From positions 268,281 through 332,280 of the forward strand of contig NZ_MOBR01000006.1 in NCBI RefSeq assembly GCF_003732705.1: 64,000 nucleotides of DNA, written 5' to 3'. This stretch comes from Pseudomonas frederiksbergensis (GTDB lineage: Bacteria; Pseudomonadota; Gammaproteobacteria; Pseudomonadales; Pseudomonadaceae). Under the pieces are notes generated by a model, which did not search any database, was not told the DNA's origin, and saw only the letters and a list, made by a program, of their open reading frames with translations. Positions 33,512 to 40,717 of the stretch are shown piece by piece (positions within the stretch are counted from its first letter, which is position 1; each line of letters starts with the position of its first letter). A program made the position numbers and the translations under genes.

Positions 33512-33844
33512 ATGATCGGAATCGATAGAAACACCGGCGCCACCGTCGACGACTGGCTGCAGTTTGTGCAGCGCGCCACCCGGGCGCTGACCACGCCGTT
33601 GGGCACCCGTCAGAAGCGCCCTCTGTATGGCAGCGCACTCCCGGAGTTGCTGGGCCAGAACCTCGGCGACGACGTGTTGATCCTGGCCCAGAGCCATGCC
33701 GCGCAAGCGTTTTACAACAAGCAGAACGGTATCGACGATTTTGAGCCGCAAGTCATTGTGGCCAGCCGGCAGGGCGCGGGGTTGTTGCTGCGCTTCGCCG
33801 GCACCTGGAAAAACCGTCAACAGACCTTCGAGGTGGTGACATGA
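33512..33844 (+). CDS. Baseplate assembly protein W (module A)
   Basis: The 110-residue protein is a gp25/gpW-like wedge component. IGIDRNTGATVDDWLQFVQRATRALTTPLGTR and QKRPLYGS are diagnostic. ATG 33512 is preferred over an in-frame start 30 bases upstream. It overlaps gpJ by four bases. Confidence 0.92.
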   Translation: MIGIDRNTGATVDDWLQFVQRATRALTTPLGTRQKRPLYGSALPELLGQNLGDDVLILAQSHAAQAFYNKQNGIDDFEPQVIVASRQGAGLLLRFAGTWKNRQQTFEVVT

Positions 33845-34836
33845 GTATGTTGATCCCCGGCCAGAACCAGTTGGCCGAGCCGGCCATCGTCACCGTCGAA
33901 GCGTTTGAGGACCTGCTCGCAGAGTTTAAGACGTTCGTCGTTGAATACGTCGGCGCTCGCTCTCCCGAGAGTGCGGCGAAGCTGAAAGTCAGTCTGGAAA
34001 ATGAAAGTGAACTGCTGACCCTTGCCCTCGAGGCTTTTTGTGTACGGCTGCAAACCCACGAACGCAAATACAACGCCCGCATCAAGCAGATGCTGGCGTG
34101 GTGGGCCACCGGCAGTAACCTCGATGCACGCCTGGCGGACATGGGCCTTGAACGTCAATTGCTGGACCCGGGCGACCCGGCGGCGTTCCCGCCGATCCCT
34201 CCGGTTTTTGAAAGCGACGATGACGCCCGGTTGCGTTATTACCTGGCGCCCCATGCCCCGGCAGCGGGTTCGCGAATGCAGTATCGCCGGGAGGTGTTCA
34301 CCTTGGGTGAACGCCCAGCGGTGAAGGTAGAAACTGCGGCGGCGGGTGTAGTGACGGTCACTTACACCTTCGACCCGGACGGCTTTGCCGCGCAGGTCAA
34401 GGATGGCAACGGGCGCCGTACCGCGCCTGGAGAAGTGATGGTCACGGTGCTGGCCCGAGAGGGCGATGGCACACCGTCCGCCGCATTGCTCGACGGTGTT
34501 CGCCAACATTTCGCCCGGCCTGATGTACGCCCCGAAACCGACCTGGTCACCGTGCAGGGCGCGCAAATCAAAAACTACAAAATCCGGGTGGTGGCGAAGA
34601 TCAACGCCGGTCCCGATTCGGGGCTGACCAAGGTCGCCGCGCAACAGCAATTGCAGGCCTATGCCGATTCTTGTCATCGCCTGGAAGGGCGGGTGGACCC
34701 GAGCTGGATCGACTACACGCTGCACAGCGCCGGCGCGGTGCAACTGCAAATCCTTGAACCGCTGGCGCCAATTGTTACGACGGCGTTCCAGGCCCCGTAT
34801 TGCACGGGTGTCGAGGTTGAGGTGGACACGTTATGA
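33841..34836 (+). CDS. Baseplate assembly protein J (module A)
   Basis: This 331-residue P2 gpJ-like wedge protein has the typical ANTERIOR helical region followed by the gpJ core (PPVFESDDDARLRYYLAPHAPAAGS, DPDGFAAQVKDGNGRRTAPGEVMVTVLA). It overlaps both neighbours by four bases, so W, J and I are translationally coupled. It attaches fiber and wedge at the baseplate rim. Confidence 0.92.
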   Translation: MSMLIPGQNQLAEPAIVTVEAFEDLLAEFKTFVVEYVGARSPESAAKLKVSLENESELLTLALEAFCVRLQTHERKYNARIKQMLAWWATGSNLDARLADMGLERQLLDPGDPAAFPPIPPVFESDDDARLRYYLAPHAPAAGSRMQYRREVFTLGERPAVKVETAAAGVVTVTYTFDPDGFAAQVKDGNGRRTAPGEVMVTVLAREGDGTPSAALLDGVRQHFARPDVRPETDLVTVQGAQIKNYKIRVVAKINAGPDSGLTKVAAQQQLQAYADSCHRLEGRVDPSWIDYTLHSAGAVQLQILEPLAPIVTTAFQAPYCTGVEVEVDTL

Positions 34837-35468
34837 GTGACGACACTCCTCGTCCGAGTCTGTTGCCGGCCAACAGTTCGCCACTGGAGCGGGCGCTTGA
34901 TATTGGTTTCGGCAAATTGCTTGAGCGCATTACGCCGCCGTTTCCGGAGTTGATGAACCCCGCCGAAACACCGTTGGCGTTCCTGCCGTACCTCGGCGCG
35001 GATCGCGGTGTCAGCGAGTGGAGTTCCGAAGCGCCTGAAGCTGAGAAGCGCTTGACGGTCGAACTCGCTTGGCCCACCGCACGGCAGGCCGGCACTCGAA
35101 AGGCGCTGGAAAACGCCGCCAAAGGTTTGCGGCTCCAACCCGATGTGCGTGCCTGGTACGAGCAAACGCCTCCGGGCGCGCCTTACAGCTTTTCCGTCAG
35201 GGCTTTTACCGAACAGCCTTACAGCGAAGAAATCGATGCGCGCCTTGATCGACGCCTGGCGGACGCCAAAAGTGAGCGCGACACCTTAAAGGTCTCCGTC
35301 GGCCTGAGTGCCTTCGGCAATCACGTCATCGGCGCCGCCACCCTATGCGGCGAGCTGACCACGGTTTATCCGATTGTCATCGAAGGGCTCGAAGCCTCGG
35401 GCCAGGTCTTCATGGCCGCCGGGCTCTACGCCGTCGAAACCTCCACTATTTATCCACAGGGGTCCTAA
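34833..35468 (+). CDS. Tail protein I (module A)
   Basis: The 211-residue protein is P2 gpI-like: LLPANSSPLERALDIGFGKLLERI near the N-terminus, LPYLGADRGVSEW in the middle and a beta-rich C-terminus. In P2 and R-pyocins gpI links the baseplate to the tail fiber, whose gene follows immediately. Confidence 0.9.
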   Translation: MSDDTPRPSLLPANSSPLERALDIGFGKLLERITPPFPELMNPAETPLAFLPYLGADRGVSEWSSEAPEAEKRLTVELAWPTARQAGTRKALENAAKGLRLQPDVRAWYEQTPPGAPYSFSVRAFTEQPYSEEIDARLDRRLADAKSERDTLKVSVGLSAFGNHVIGAATLCGELTTVYPIVIEGLEASGQVFMAAGLYAVETSTIYPQGS

Positions 35469-37430
35469 ATGGCCGACTATTACACCCTGCTTACCAACGC
35501 GGGGATCGCCTACGAAACTGCCTGCAAAGCGGCGGGCCTGCCGATCAAGTTGTCACAGATTTCCGTCGGCGACGGCGGTGGCGCGGTTTACAACCCGGCG
35601 GCAACCGACACGGCGCTCAAGCGCGAAGTCTGGCGCGGCCCGCTCAATGCACTGTTCCAGGATGAGAAAAACCCGAGCTGGTTGCTCGCTGAAGTGACCA
35701 TCCCGCCGGACGTGGGCGGCTGGTATGTGCGCGAGGCCGGGATCTGGACCGATACCGGGATTTTGTACGCCATCGTCAAATACCCGGAGTCGTTCAAACC
35801 GGTTCTGGCCACGTCGGGGTCGGGGAAAGAGTTTTACATTCGCTCGATTTTCGAAACCAGCAATGCGTCCTTGGTGACGTTGCTGATTGACGACACCGTG
35901 GTGAAAGCGACCCGTGCGTGGGTGACTTCCTATGTCGCTGACGAACTCGCCAAACTCGACAGCAAGCAATCGGTGCGCGTGGCGACAACCGCCAGCATCA
36001 CGTTGGCCGGGCCTCAAACAATTGATGGCGTAGCCGTTGTTGCGGGTGATCGGGTTCTGGTTAAAAACCAGACGGCCGCGAAAGATAACGGCATCTATGT
36101 TGCCGCAGTCGCGGCCTGGGTGCGGGCGAAAGACGCGGATGTCAGTGCAGACGTGACGTCGGGACTGATCGTCTCCGTGGAGCAGGGGGCAACGCTGGCC
36201 GATACCCGCTGGCAGTTGATCACTGATGTAGCGATTGTCCTGGGAACCACGGCGTTGACGTTCCAGAACGTGACGCAAGGTTTTGCGCCGCTCAATGCGC
36301 CGGCGCTGATCAGCCCGACGGCGAATACGCCAGCGCAGTTCGATAAATCGCAACTGCTGGTCAATTCGGCGTTTCTGAAACGTGCGGGAGTTGAGTACGG
36401 GGATTACACCAATTACTTGGCGTCTGCGGCGTTGACCCTCGCGGACATTGGTAAATGGGCTGCCTTTTCTACTGCTGGCGCGGCGGTCGCTACCTTGCCG
36501 GTCGGAAGTGGCGTTATTCCAGGTGGTGCCACTGTTTCCATTCTTTCTTCGATGGGGACTGTCAGGATCACGGCAGGGGCGGGAGAACTGATTGATGCGG
36601 TTAACGCTCCGGGTGATATCTCGATTGCTCAGGGTGACACTGCCGAGTTTATTCGCGTTGGTAACTTGTGGCGGTTAATCGGTGGGTCGGCGTTGCTGAA
36701 ATATGCCGGTGTCATGTCTGGGTCTAACTGGACGACGCCTCCCCGGTTTGATAACACCAAGAAGCTTGCAACTACCGATTGGGTGAAAGCCAAAGGGTTT
36801 GAGCTGAGTGGGTTTTATATGTTCACTGCCCCATTAATCGGTATCGCGGCGCATGTTGGCAGCATGGTTCATTGTTACGGTGAAGGTCCGGTTTCCTACA
36901 GCCTTCCTGACTCGGTGGCGAATGGTATTCCCGTAGGCGGCACTATTCGTTTGCAGAACTGGTCGATGGTCAACCTGATCCTGTCCACTCAAGGCGTGGA
37001 CAAAATGCAGGAAAGCCTGACTGTATTGAGCACATCTGTGAGCCGCAGCATTCCCCCGGACACCTACGTAGACATCACTTTCATTGGCAATGGCAACTGG
37101 TTGTTACTGGGTACGGGCGTTGTTGCCAAGACTTTACCGTTTGGTGCACTGATGTCACCGAACGGCTACCAGAAACTCCCCTCCGGTTTGATCATTCAGT
37201 GGATGACGGCGCTATTTCCAAAAGCTGCGCTAAGCACACCTTTCAACTTGCCGACTGCGTTTCTGAATGCAAATTTCGGCTGCGTCGTTTCGATGACAGA
37301 CAGCACTATTTACGGCTCCACCGGCTCTCCTTTTGTAGCGGGTATGGCCAACGGATTGGGTCAGGTCGTTGTGCAGTCAAACTACACCGCGAGCCAATCG
37401 GCAGTTCGCGTAATTGCGTTCGGGATGTAA
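35469..37430 (+). CDS. Tail fiber of module A
   Basis: The 653-residue fiber has a DUF3751/gpH-type N-terminal attachment domain (about 1-160; MADYYTLLTNAGIAYE, SWLLAEVTIPPDVGGWYVRE). Shaft repeats follow (about 170-270). The segment at about 315-420 resembles one in the module B fiber at 58689, and the end has GYQKLPSGLIIQW, a receptor-binding tip seen in many tailocin fibers. It should recognise surface glycans, probably LPS. The chaperone gene follows 11 bases later. Confidence 0.9.
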   Translation: MADYYTLLTNAGIAYETACKAAGLPIKLSQISVGDGGGAVYNPAATDTALKREVWRGPLNALFQDEKNPSWLLAEVTIPPDVGGWYVREAGIWTDTGILYAIVKYPESFKPVLATSGSGKEFYIRSIFETSNASLVTLLIDDTVVKATRAWVTSYVADELAKLDSKQSVRVATTASITLAGPQTIDGVAVVAGDRVLVKNQTAAKDNGIYVAAVAAWVRAKDADVSADVTSGLIVSVEQGATLADTRWQLITDVAIVLGTTALTFQNVTQGFAPLNAPALISPTANTPAQFDKSQLLVNSAFLKRAGVEYGDYTNYLASAALTLADIGKWAAFSTAGAAVATLPVGSGVIPGGATVSILSSMGTVRITAGAGELIDAVNAPGDISIAQGDTAEFIRVGNLWRLIGGSALLKYAGVMSGSNWTTPPRFDNTKKLATTDWVKAKGFELSGFYMFTAPLIGIAAHVGSMVHCYGEGPVSYSLPDSVANGIPVGGTIRLQNWSMVNLILSTQGVDKMQESLTVLSTSVSRSIPPDTYVDITFIGNGNWLLLGTGVVAKTLPFGALMSPNGYQKLPSGLIIQWMTALFPKAALSTPFNLPTAFLNANFGCVVSMTDSTIYGSTGSPFVAGMANGLGQVVVQSNYTASQSAVRVIAFGM

Positions 37431-37441
37431 GGGGGAATCAG

Positions 37442-37867
37442 ATGATTTACAGCAGTAAGACAACCGGTTTTTTTCACGATTCTGATTTGGGCGGCGAGCT
37501 TCCAGCGGATGCTTTCGAAATATCACCCGAGCTGCACGCCGAGCTGTTGAACGGTCAATCGCAGCTGATCAAAATCAATTTTGATACGGTCCCACCCTCA
37601 CTGATTGAGCGTCCGCCGATGCCTCCTGAGCAATTGGCTGACTTCGAGCGTGCCTGGCGTGACGGGCAGTTGGCGAAAACCGATGGCATCGTGGCGCGTC
37701 AGCGCGACGAACTGGAGGATGGCGGTGCAACCACGCTCACCGCCGAGCAATATGCCGAGCTGCAAGTCTACCGGCGCAAGCTGCGCGACTGGCCGCAAGA
37801 GGCCGAGTTTCCTTTGGTGGATCACCGCCCCGTTGCACCCGCCTGGCTGTCTGGCCAGCTCCAATAA
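37442..37867 (+). CDS. Tail fiber assembly chaperone of module A
   Basis: The 141-residue protein has FERAWRDGQLAKTDGIVARQRDELEDGGATTLTAEQYAELQ followed by YRRKLRDWP, the signature of the phage tail assembly chaperone family Phage_tail_APC. ATG 37442 behind GGGGGAATCAG is the family start; a longer reading overlaps the fiber gene. A close relative lies in module B at 59583. It folds or trimerises the fiber. Confidence 0.85.
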   Translation: MIYSSKTTGFFHDSDLGGELPADAFEISPELHAELLNGQSQLIKINFDTVPPSLIERPPMPPEQLADFERAWRDGQLAKTDGIVARQRDELEDGGATTLTAEQYAELQVYRRKLRDWPQEAEFPLVDHRPVAPAWLSGQLQ

Positions 37868-37895
37868 ACGCCCCGCACCGCCGGGGCGTTTTCTT
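37867..37895 (+). terminator. Terminator after the module A fiber chaperone
   Basis: AACGCCCCG (37867-37875) pairs with CGGGGCGTT (37882-37890) and runs into T-rich sequence. The stem includes the stop codon region of the chaperone gene. Confidence 0.85.
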
Positions 37896-37920
37896 ATCCG
37901 CTACATCCCAACACCACCCG

Positions 37921-37949
37921 AAAGCCCCAATCGAATGGGGCTTTTTAGT
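37921..37949 (+). terminator. Second hairpin-terminator just before the sheath block
   Basis: AAAGCCCCA (37921-37929) pairs with TGGGGCTTT (37936-37944) followed by TT. It ends only about 16 bases before the next ATG and its SD sequence, so it is as much a 5' hairpin of the sheath/tube mRNA as a terminator. Confidence 0.75.
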
Positions 37950-37965
37950 CTCTGGAGAAACCCAA

Positions 37966-38148
37966 ATGGCAGAACGCCAAACCTACACCGTCCTTGTCCC
38001 GTTCCCTGTCGGGCGTGGTCACTGGTCGACCGCTGGCCAGGAACTCAACCTGCTCGACGTCGAAGCCAATGCATTGCTCAGCGCCGGTCGCCTGGAACTG
38101 AAAACATCCACCCAGGCCCAACAGGCCGCTGCCAAGAAGGCTGAATAA
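37966..38148 (+). CDS. Small conserved phage protein upstream of the sheath (module A)
   Basis: The 60-residue protein starts behind GGAG and ends 2 bases before the sheath ATG. It is acidic/alanine-rich with no recognised motif. Module B has a DUF2635 protein of the same size at the same position (45658), so an equivalent role in sheath or tail-terminator assembly is possible, but the sequences are not clearly alike. Confidence 0.7.
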   Translation: MAERQTYTVLVPFPVGRGHWSTAGQELNLLDVEANALLSAGRLELKTSTQAQQAAAKKAE

Positions 38149-38150
38149 CC

Positions 38151-39317
38151 ATGGCTGAGGTTTTGAACTTCGAGCACAACGGCATTACCGTCAATGCCAC
38201 TGAATCCCCCGAGGCCATGGGTGGCCTGGGTGACAACGTCATTGGCCTGGTCGGCACCGCGCCGAAAGCCGATCCGCTGATTCCGCGTAACTCCCCGTTC
38301 CGCATCAACAGCTTCACCACTCAGGCACTGCTCGATCCGACCGGCGCCGAGTCGGGCACGCTGTACCACGCGGTGTACCAGATCCTCAAAGTGGTGAAGG
38401 TGCCGATCTACGTGGTCATCGTCGAAGAGGGCACCGCCCCGGCGGACACCATCAACAACGTGATCGGCGGCATTGAGCCGGTGACCGGTCGCAAACTCGG
38501 CCTGACCGCGCTGGGCGGTGTGCCGGAAGACCTGACCATCATTGGTGCGCCAGGCTTCACCGGTACCAAAGCGGTGGCGAGCGAATTCGCTTCGTTCGGT
38601 AAACGCATCAAGGCCCGCGTAGTGCTCGACGGCAAGGATGCCGCGGTCGCTGATCAAGTGACTTACAGCCAGGAATTGGGCGGCGCGGACCTCGGTTTCG
38701 ACCGTTGCCTGGTCGTGCATAACATGCCGGCCGTTTACTCCAAAGCGGCGAAGAAAAACGTGTTCCTCGCACCTTCCAGCCTGGCTATCGCCGCACTGGC
38801 CAAGGTCAAGCAATGGGAAAGCCCGGGCAACCAGGTGACCTACGCCGAAGACGTGTCGCGGGTGGTGGAATACAACATCCTCGACACCTCCACCGAAGGC
38901 GATCTGCTCAACCGTTACGGCATCAGCTATTACGCTCGCACCGTCCTCGGCGGCTTCTCGCTGCTGGGTAACCGCTCCGTCACCGGCAAGTTCATTAGCT
39001 ACGTCGGCCTCGAAGATGCCATCAGCCGCAAACTGGTGAAAGCCGGCCAGAAAGCCATGGCCAAAAACCTGACCAAGTCGTTTATGGATCAGGAGGTCAA
39101 GCGCATTAACGACTGGCTGCAAACCCTGGTCGCCGACGAAACCATCCCGGGTGGCAGCGTGTACCTGCACCCGGAATTGAACAGCGTCGAGAAATACAAG
39201 AACGGCACCTGGTTCATCGTCATCGACTACGGCCGCTACGCGCCGAACGAACACATGGTTTACCAACTCAACGCCCGCGATGAAATCATCGAGCAGTTCC
39301 TGGAGGATGTTCTCTAA
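38151..39317 (+). CDS. Tail sheath protein FI (module A)
   Basis: The 388-residue protein is a P2 gpFI/R-pyocin sheath, the contractile outer tube. LTALGGVPEDLTIIGAPGFTGTKAV, VFLAPSSLAIAALAKV and the C-terminal WFIVIDYGRYAPNEHMVYQL are typical. It overlaps the tube gene by one base (TAATG). It is unrelated in detail to the module B sheath at 45840. Confidence 0.95.
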   Translation: MAEVLNFEHNGITVNATESPEAMGGLGDNVIGLVGTAPKADPLIPRNSPFRINSFTTQALLDPTGAESGTLYHAVYQILKVVKVPIYVVIVEEGTAPADTINNVIGGIEPVTGRKLGLTALGGVPEDLTIIGAPGFTGTKAVASEFASFGKRIKARVVLDGKDAAVADQVTYSQELGGADLGFDRCLVVHNMPAVYSKAAKKNVFLAPSSLAIAALAKVKQWESPGNQVTYAEDVSRVVEYNILDTSTEGDLLNRYGISYYARTVLGGFSLLGNRSVTGKFISYVGLEDAISRKLVKAGQKAMAKNLTKSFMDQEVKRINDWLQTLVADETIPGGSVYLHPELNSVEKYKNGTWFIVIDYGRYAPNEHMVYQLNARDEIIEQFLEDVL

Positions 39318-39823
39318 TGTTTACCAACCGTGTAAGACAGGCCATCGCGGCCACCCTGCAAGGCCTGCCGTTGTCGGCGACTGTTGAAGATTTCACCGCG
39401 CCGAAGATCGAATTCGACATGGAAGAGATGCGCGGCGGGCGCTTTATCGGCGAGGAGATGGCCAAGAGCGGCAAGGTGCTCAATGCCACGCTGACCCTGC
39501 AAGGCGCCGGCCCGGAAATCATGCTGGCGCTCGGTGTGGCGCTGGGCGACGACATTCTGCTGAACGTGCGTGAAGCCGGCCAGGATCAGGACGGCAACAC
39601 CTGGTTCACCTACCACACCGTGGGCGGCAAGCTGAAATCCCTTGAAGAGGCCAAGTTGAAGATGGGCGACAAACCCACCACCACGCTCATCCTGTCCTGC
39701 CGCACCTACAACCGTCTCGAAAACGGCATCCCGGTGATCGACATCGATGTGCGCACCCAGAAGTTCATGCTCAATGGCGTCGACATCCTCGGTGACGCCC
39801 GCCGCGCCGTGTTGCTGCCGTAA
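39317..39823 (+). CDS. Major tail tube protein FII (module A)
   Basis: The 168-residue protein is a P2 gpFII-type tube: TAPKIEFDMEEMRGGRFIGEEMAKS, the KPTTTLILSCRTYNRLENGIPVIDIDV segment and a terminal beta strand. It polymerises under the sheath with the tape measure inside. It starts one base into the sheath stop. Confidence 0.95.
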   Translation: MFTNRVRQAIAATLQGLPLSATVEDFTAPKIEFDMEEMRGGRFIGEEMAKSGKVLNATLTLQGAGPEIMLALGVALGDDILLNVREAGQDQDGNTWFTYHTVGGKLKSLEEAKLKMGDKPTTTLILSCRTYNRLENGIPVIDIDVRTQKFMLNGVDILGDARRAVLLP

Positions 39824-39833
39824 ACCCGATCCC

Positions 39834-39923
39834 TGTGGGAGCGAGCTTGCTCGCGATGGGGCCGGCAGATTCAACACTTGTGTTGCCTGACCCACCGCCA
39901 TCGCGAGCAAGCTCGCTCCCACA
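39834..39923. repeat. REPIN between tube and chaperone genes
   Basis: TGTGGGAGCGAGCTTGCTCG at 39834 and its inverse ending at 39923 flank a centre containing CAACACTTGTGTTG. It splits the module A operon between FII and the tail assembly chaperone. Confidence 0.93.
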
Positions 39924-40007
39924 AAGGGCTTTGCAATCCCTTTGATCTGCATTCTCCAATCGGCATTTACGCAACACCTCCCCATGATCCACCAAGGAAT
40001 TCATTTC

Positions 40008-40589
40008 ATGTCCTGGACGCCTCCTGTTCACGTCTTGCTGTCGCCGATCACCGCCGACACTCAGGCGCAGATCGAGCAGATTCAGCTCAAACCCTTGTTC
40101 TACGCCGCGCAGAAAGAGGCCTTGGCCCATGCCGGTGATGATGAGGACGATCAGTTTTTCGAACTGGCGAAATTGGCCACCGGGCTGTCGGTCAAGGAAC
40201 TCGACCAACTCAAACGCCCGGACTACGTGAGCATCGCCCAGTACGTGCACGAAATGTCGACCCGCCCGGCTTCTTACTTTCTGGAACAGGAAGGGCAGGG
40301 AGATCCATCGGCAGAACCCGACCAAGTACAACTGCTGCAACCGCTCAACCCCGGGGGCCGCAGCATGACTGCGCTGACCCTGGAAATGCCGGTGCTGCGC
40401 GCCACCAAGGCGATGAAGAAACTGAAAACTGCCAAGGAACGCGCTGAGTTCATCACCGCCCATTGCACCGGGTTGATGATCCCCGATCTGGACCTGCTGA
40501 CCGTGCCCGACTGGACACAGCTTCAGGTACGCATCGACGATTTTTTAAACAAACCGGCGGACTTCTTTCGGAGCGCGACATCGAAGTAA
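40008..40589 (+). CDS. Tail assembly chaperone, zero-frame product (module A, E-like)
   Basis: The 193-residue zero-frame protein occupies the gpE position between the tube and tape-measure genes. MTALTLEMPVLRATKAMKKL, KERAEFITAHCTGLMIPDLDLL and the following helix are typical of tail assembly chaperones that coat the tape measure. ATG 40008 follows AAGGA. At codons 179-180 it carries the slippery heptamer T-TTT-TTA, where part of the ribosomes should shift to the -1 frame. Confidence 0.87.
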   Translation: MSWTPPVHVLLSPITADTQAQIEQIQLKPLFYAAQKEALAHAGDDEDDQFFELAKLATGLSVKELDQLKRPDYVSIAQYVHEMSTRPASYFLEQEGQGDPSAEPDQVQLLQPLNPGGRSMTALTLEMPVLRATKAMKKLKTAKERAEFITAHCTGLMIPDLDLLTVPDWTQLQVRIDDFLNKPADFFRSATSK

Positions 40590-40711
40590 TCCTCGATGTG
40601 GTGCCGCTCATTTACCCGGTAAGTGAAGCGGAAATTCTGGAATGGGACGCCGGCAAGGCATTGCGCCGCTACGACATCGCGATCACTCGCCTTGGCGTGA
40701 AACAGGAGTAG
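40547..40711 (+). CDS. -1 frameshift extension of the module A tail chaperone (E'-like)
   Basis: Reading from the slippery site 40541-40547 in the -1 frame gives KQTGGLLSERDIEVILDVVP and then LIYPVSEAEILEWDAGKALRRYDI to a stop at 40709-40711. The fusion would be 234 residues. The extension has no good start codon with SD of its own and ends seven bases before the tape measure, exactly like P2 E+E'. The frameshift is inferred from sequence. Confidence 0.82.
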   Translation, partial: KQTGGLLSERDIEVILDVVPLIYPVSEAEILEWDAGKALRRYDIAITRLGVKQE

Positions 40712-40717
40712 AGCGGG

